DNA of 64,000 bases, from the NCBI RefSeq assembly GCF_902809855.1, contig NZ_CADDWJ010000002.1:62001-126000 (forward strand), given 5' to 3'. A model generated the notes under the pieces. It saw nothing but the letters and a program-made list of their open reading frames with translations, did not search any database and was not told the origin of the DNA. The position numbers and the translations under genes were made by a program. Shown in pieces: positions 61,372-64,000 of this stretch. The DNA is from Acinetobacter sp. Marseille-Q1618 (GTDB taxonomy: Bacteria > Pseudomonadota > Gammaproteobacteria > Pseudomonadales > Moraxellaceae). Position 1 is the first letter of the stretch, and each line of letters starts with the position of its first letter.

Positions 61372-61860
61372 TTAAATGTTTGCCCAATTGGTATCAGCTA
61401 AAACAGTTAAAGTTGAATGTTGTTGCAATTCCAATTTTTTCAAAGATTGACCTTTTACGCACAGTTCAGGGTCTAAATCTAACAATGGGATGACAACAAA
61501 ATCTCGCTCTAAAATACCAACATGTGGCACAGTGAGTCGCTCATTTATAATGTTTTTTTCTGCATAAAGCAAAAGGTCTAAATCTAGCGTACGCTCTCCC
61601 CAACGACGCAAGCGCACACGCCCAGATTCATGTTCAAAACGTTGCAATTCATCTAATAATTGTAACGGTTCTAAGTCTGTTAACAACTGTACAACTGCAT
61701 TGTGATAATGAGGTTGATCCTGTGGTCCCATCGGTGGACTTTGATATAACTTAGATACTTTGACTTGTCCAAGACCACGAAGTTTTTGCACCGCTTCTTT
61801 TAAAATCTGCTGTGAATCACCCAAGTTGCTTCCCAAGCCAATATAGGTCATAACACTCAT
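61372..61860 (-). CDS. folK: 2-Amino-4-hydroxy-6-hydroxymethyldihydropteridine pyrophosphokinase
   Basis: A 162-residue HPPK: YIGLGSNLGDSQ at the N terminus, SPPMGPQDQPHYHNAVVQL, RRWGERTLDLDLLLY (catalytic Asp pair) and LTVPHVGILERDFVVIPL. It catalyses pyrophosphoryl transfer in folate synthesis. The ATG overlaps the pcnB stop as ATGA; the pcnB-folK-panB order is widely conserved. Confidence 0.96.
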   Translation of the reverse strand: MSVMTYIGLGSNLGDSQQILKEAVQKLRGLGQVKVSKLYQSPPMGPQDQPHYHNAVVQLLTDLEPLQLLDELQRFEHESGRVRLRRWGERTLDLDLLLYAEKNIINERLTVPHVGILERDFVVIPLLDLDPELCVKGQSLKKLELQQHSTLTVLADTNWANI

Positions 61861-63311
61861 TGGGTTGGTCCAAAAATCACGTTAGACAAATCACGTTGTA
61901 CACGTTTACGCTTTAAGATTGGATGGTCAGGATGAATACTATCCGCTTGATGAGAAACAACATTTGTCAGTGATTTTTTCTCTTCAACTGGCGCTTTTCT
62001 CGGACGACGACTGCGGGTTTCAGCTTCTTTCACCAAAGGTTCAATCTGTGTGGAAACCTTATTTTCAGGTGGTTCATCACTGTTGGCTTTACGGCGGTTT
62101 TTAGCACGTTGGCGATTATAACTACTGATGGCACGTTCTTTTTCATCGGTCGACATATTTTGATATGCCTCCCACCAAGCCCCCATGCCTTGTGTCGAAG
62201 GATCACCTGATTTTTCACGTAACAATAAGAAGTCAAAACCTGCTCTAAAACGTGCATGCCCAGAAAGTGCTTCGATTTGCTGTGGTTTTGGATTGAGCAA
62301 ACGGGTTTGCATCTCCCAGACTTCACGAATAAATGTTTCAGCAAAACGGGGGATGATTGTGCGAGTCGCTTGACGTTTTAATACATCTAGACCAGCTTGC
62401 GCACGTGCTTCTGCGGCAACCACACCTTTGGCTTGATAAAAATCACAACGACGTAAAAAATTTTCCCACAATAATACTGCATAGAAAAAAGCAGGATTAA
62501 TGGTTTTACCAATCTGAATACGTTGATCTGTATTTTTTGCAGCACGTTCAATAAATGGCGTAATTTCTGTTTTTAAATCTGCGAAGAGTTGTTGCCAAAT
62601 ATCAAAATCGATCAACATTGGCATCACTTGATTGAGATGCCCCATTGTAAATAGTTTTTGTGACTCATCATATAAACGATGCGGTGAAACATCACGCAGA
62701 AGCTGCGTCATCTCTAAGGTAAAAACCTCTAAGATTGCAGGATTAATATTAAAATTCAGCTTTGCTGCAAAACGCAATGTTCTTAGCATCCGCACTGGGT
62801 CTTCTTCAAAACGTAGTGCAGGATCGCCAAGTAAGCGTAAAGTTTTACTTTTAATGTCATCTACGGCATTGCAAAAATCAAGCACAATGCCTTTACGTGG
62901 CTGATAATAAAGTGCATTGATCGAGAAATCTCGACGAGAGAAATCTTGCTCAATCGTGCCCCAATTATTATCACGCAAAATCATGCCAGCAGCAGAAGTA
63001 ATGGCTTTTTTGGGGGGCGCACGGAAAGTTGCGACTTCAATCAGCTCACGCCCAGAGTAGACATGCGCCAACTCAAAACGACGACCAATAATTCGACAAC
63101 GACGTCCAAAGACCTCTTTGACTTGAGATGGCGTTGCATTGGTCACAGCATCGTAATCTTTTGGGTTTTGACCCAACATCAAATCACGAACACCGCCACC
63201 GACGATATAAGCTTCATAGCCTGCTTTTGTTAAAGAATCAATAACATCTAAAATGGAAGAAGGTAATTGAGCGGTGGATAACCCACACTTTGACGCACGC
63301 AAAGTTTGCAA
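61857..63311 (-). CDS. pcnB: Poly(A) polymerase I
   Basis: A 484-residue class II nucleotidyltransferase. The head has AYIVGGGVRDLMLGQNPKDYDAVTNATP with the catalytic Asp pair (about 38-55) and RRDFSINALYYQPRKG. The DPALRFEEDPVRMLRTLRFAAKLNF and SPHRLYDE segments distinguish it from CCA-adding enzymes. The last about 100 residues are Arg/Lys-rich and disordered. Start is TTG at 63311 with AGGAG 11 bases upstream; the next in-frame ATG would delete the fold's start. It adds poly(A) tails that mark RNAs for decay. Confidence 0.92.
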   Translation of the reverse strand: MQTLRASKCGLSTAQLPSSILDVIDSLTKAGYEAYIVGGGVRDLMLGQNPKDYDAVTNATPSQVKEVFGRRCRIIGRRFELAHVYSGRELIEVATFRAPPKKAITSAAGMILRDNNWGTIEQDFSRRDFSINALYYQPRKGIVLDFCNAVDDIKSKTLRLLGDPALRFEEDPVRMLRTLRFAAKLNFNINPAILEVFTLEMTQLLRDVSPHRLYDESQKLFTMGHLNQVMPMLIDFDIWQQLFADLKTEITPFIERAAKNTDQRIQIGKTINPAFFYAVLLWENFLRRCDFYQAKGVVAAEARAQAGLDVLKRQATRTIIPRFAETFIREVWEMQTRLLNPKPQQIEALSGHARFRAGFDFLLLREKSGDPSTQGMGAWWEAYQNMSTDEKERAISSYNRQRAKNRRKANSDEPPENKVSTQIEPLVKEAETRSRRPRKAPVEEKKSLTNVVSHQADSIHPDHPILKRKRVQRDLSNVIFGPTQ

Positions 63312-63462
63312 AAGACGCTGTCTCCTACGTCAGGACGTAAAAATAATGATTGTGCTAATGATATCTCTAACACAATCAAAGGGCAATTTGATTCTCTCAA
63401 TCTTGCTTCAAATATTCAGTGAAAATTTGCAATTTATAGCAGTTTTTATTTTTCATTCTTTC

Positions 63463-63909
63463 CTATAAAACAATCATTGCCCGATTCTTTTCTAACATTT
63501 TTGGACCAATACCCTTCACATTTTTTAGATCATCAAGATTTTTAAATTTTCCATTTTGTTGCCGATACTCCAAAATCGCTTGGGCTTTTTTTGCACCGAT
63601 ACCATTAAGTTGCTGTAATTGTTGTAAATCTGCTGTATTGATATTAACCTTTGCAGCAGATGGGCTTGTGGCATTTGCCGCTGCTGTTTGCTTAACACTA
63701 TGATCTAGCGTTGGCTTGCCTAAATAATAATTCGGGTCATTACCCTTTAAGCGAGCATCTTGAGCTTGTTGTTGCGCTTTCCATTGCAGATAACGTTGAT
63801 CAAATTTTTCAGCATGTCCTTGTAAATGGATCGACACACTGAAAAATACCAATACGATTAAAAATAGAAAATATCCATTAAGTGTGTGTTTGTAATGTTT
63901 GTTGTTCAT
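63463..63909 (-). CDS. ComEA-like helix-hairpin-helix DNA-binding protein
   Basis: A 148-residue protein: an N-terminal membrane-anchoring or signal segment (YFLFLIVLVFFSVSIHL), a polar linker of 65 residues, then a ComEA-type domain with two HhH motifs (VNINTADLQQLQQLNGIGAKKAQAILEYRQQNG and LDDLKNVKGIGPKML). ComEA proteins bind incoming DNA in the periplasm during natural transformation. Its start overlaps the 3' end of mazG by 32 bases. Naming as comEA itself is uncertain, because paralogues exist. Confidence 0.82.
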   Translation of the reverse strand: MNNKHYKHTLNGYFLFLIVLVFFSVSIHLQGHAEKFDQRYLQWKAQQQAQDARLKGNDPNYYLGKPTLDHSVKQTAAANATSPSAAKVNINTADLQQLQQLNGIGAKKAQAILEYRQQNGKFKNLDDLKNVKGIGPKMLEKNRAMIVL

Positions 63910-64000
63910 ACGCAGCCTGTTGTTTTAAATGTATTTTGGCTTGCTCCCATAGTTGATCTAATTGTTCTAAGCTCATCTGTTCTATTGTTTTCTCTTGTTG
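63878..64000 (-). CDS. C-terminal end of a MazG-like nucleoside triphosphate pyrophosphohydrolase (partial)
   Basis: The last 40 residues of a gene entering from beyond the right edge: MSLEQLDQLWEQAK followed by a Gln-rich end. The LxxLxxLWxxAK pattern is the typical ending of MazG, and mazG is a usual neighbour of this HhH gene in Acinetobacter. The active-site part lies outside the window, so the assignment is modest. Confidence 0.55.
   Translation of the reverse strand, partial: QQEKTIEQMSLEQLDQLWEQAKIHLKQQAAYEQQTLQTHT

Overview
The window is a stretch of chromosome from a low-GC gammaproteobacterium, almost certainly an Acinetobacter species (species not determined). This rests on the rRNA sequences, the AT-rich codon use, the gigA/gigB stress pair, and the grouping of ppx, trxA and rho. 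It is mostly core chromosome. No insertion sequence, integrase, prophage module or CRISPR array is visible.

Layout. 1-3124: the end of an SDR oxidoreductase gene and an AtuA-family gene, divergent from a TetR regulator, with an operator-like palindrome between them. 3307-5515: three unrecognised genes, the last two a tandem acidic paralogue pair. 5586-10327: an acyl-CoA dehydrogenase and a large SWIM-SNF2 helicase. 10441-16227: a complete minus-strand rRNA operon (promoter, 16S, tRNA-Ile, tRNA-Ala, 23S, 5S, terminator). 16435-20523: mlaA, the GigA phosphatase and GigB STAS protein, a nitrilase-family amidase and ohr. 20808-21944: an AT-rich gene with a GIY-YIG nuclease domain. 22072-28471: gspE with a coupled small lipoprotein, an unknown protein plus MscS-type channel pair, and a large DUF2339 membrane protein. 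28636-39078: polA, yggT, proC, tilS, accA, ppx (with a well-formed Pho box), trxA and rho (long leader). 39460-45004: an alanine-rich lipoprotein, ihfA, pheT, pheS and a tail-anchored unknown. 45047-49142: small accessory genes (NADAR, GNAT, nucleotide kinase, ParB-like, secreted peptide, membrane protein). 49170-55598: rplT and rpmI, then a 3.4-kb set (YqaA-like protein, two small membrane proteins, two GSTs, a small unknown) that separates them from infC (AUU start) and thrS. 56154-57800: an acyl-CoA synthetase. 57978-64000: a compact minus-strand array, darP, npr, rapZ, panC, panB, folK, pcnB, comEA-like and the end of mazG.

How the genes connect. GigA and GigB (about 17.5-19.1 kb) and NPr (58.5 kb) belong to one reported Acinetobacter stress-signalling route and lie in the same window, although not adjacent. 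Translation and tRNA genes (rrn, pheST, thrS-infC, rpmI-rplT, tilS, darP), coenzyme synthesis (panBC, folK), RNA and DNA maintenance (polA, pcnB, rho, ihfA) and envelope functions (mlaA, gspE, MscS, lipoproteins) make up the rest. The items most worth following up are the Pho box of ppx, the interrupted infC/rpmI-rplT order with an AUU start, the gene-converted GST pair, the lipobox-less MlaA, the alanine-rich lipoprotein and the GIY-YIG protein. I found no clear new multi-gene system.
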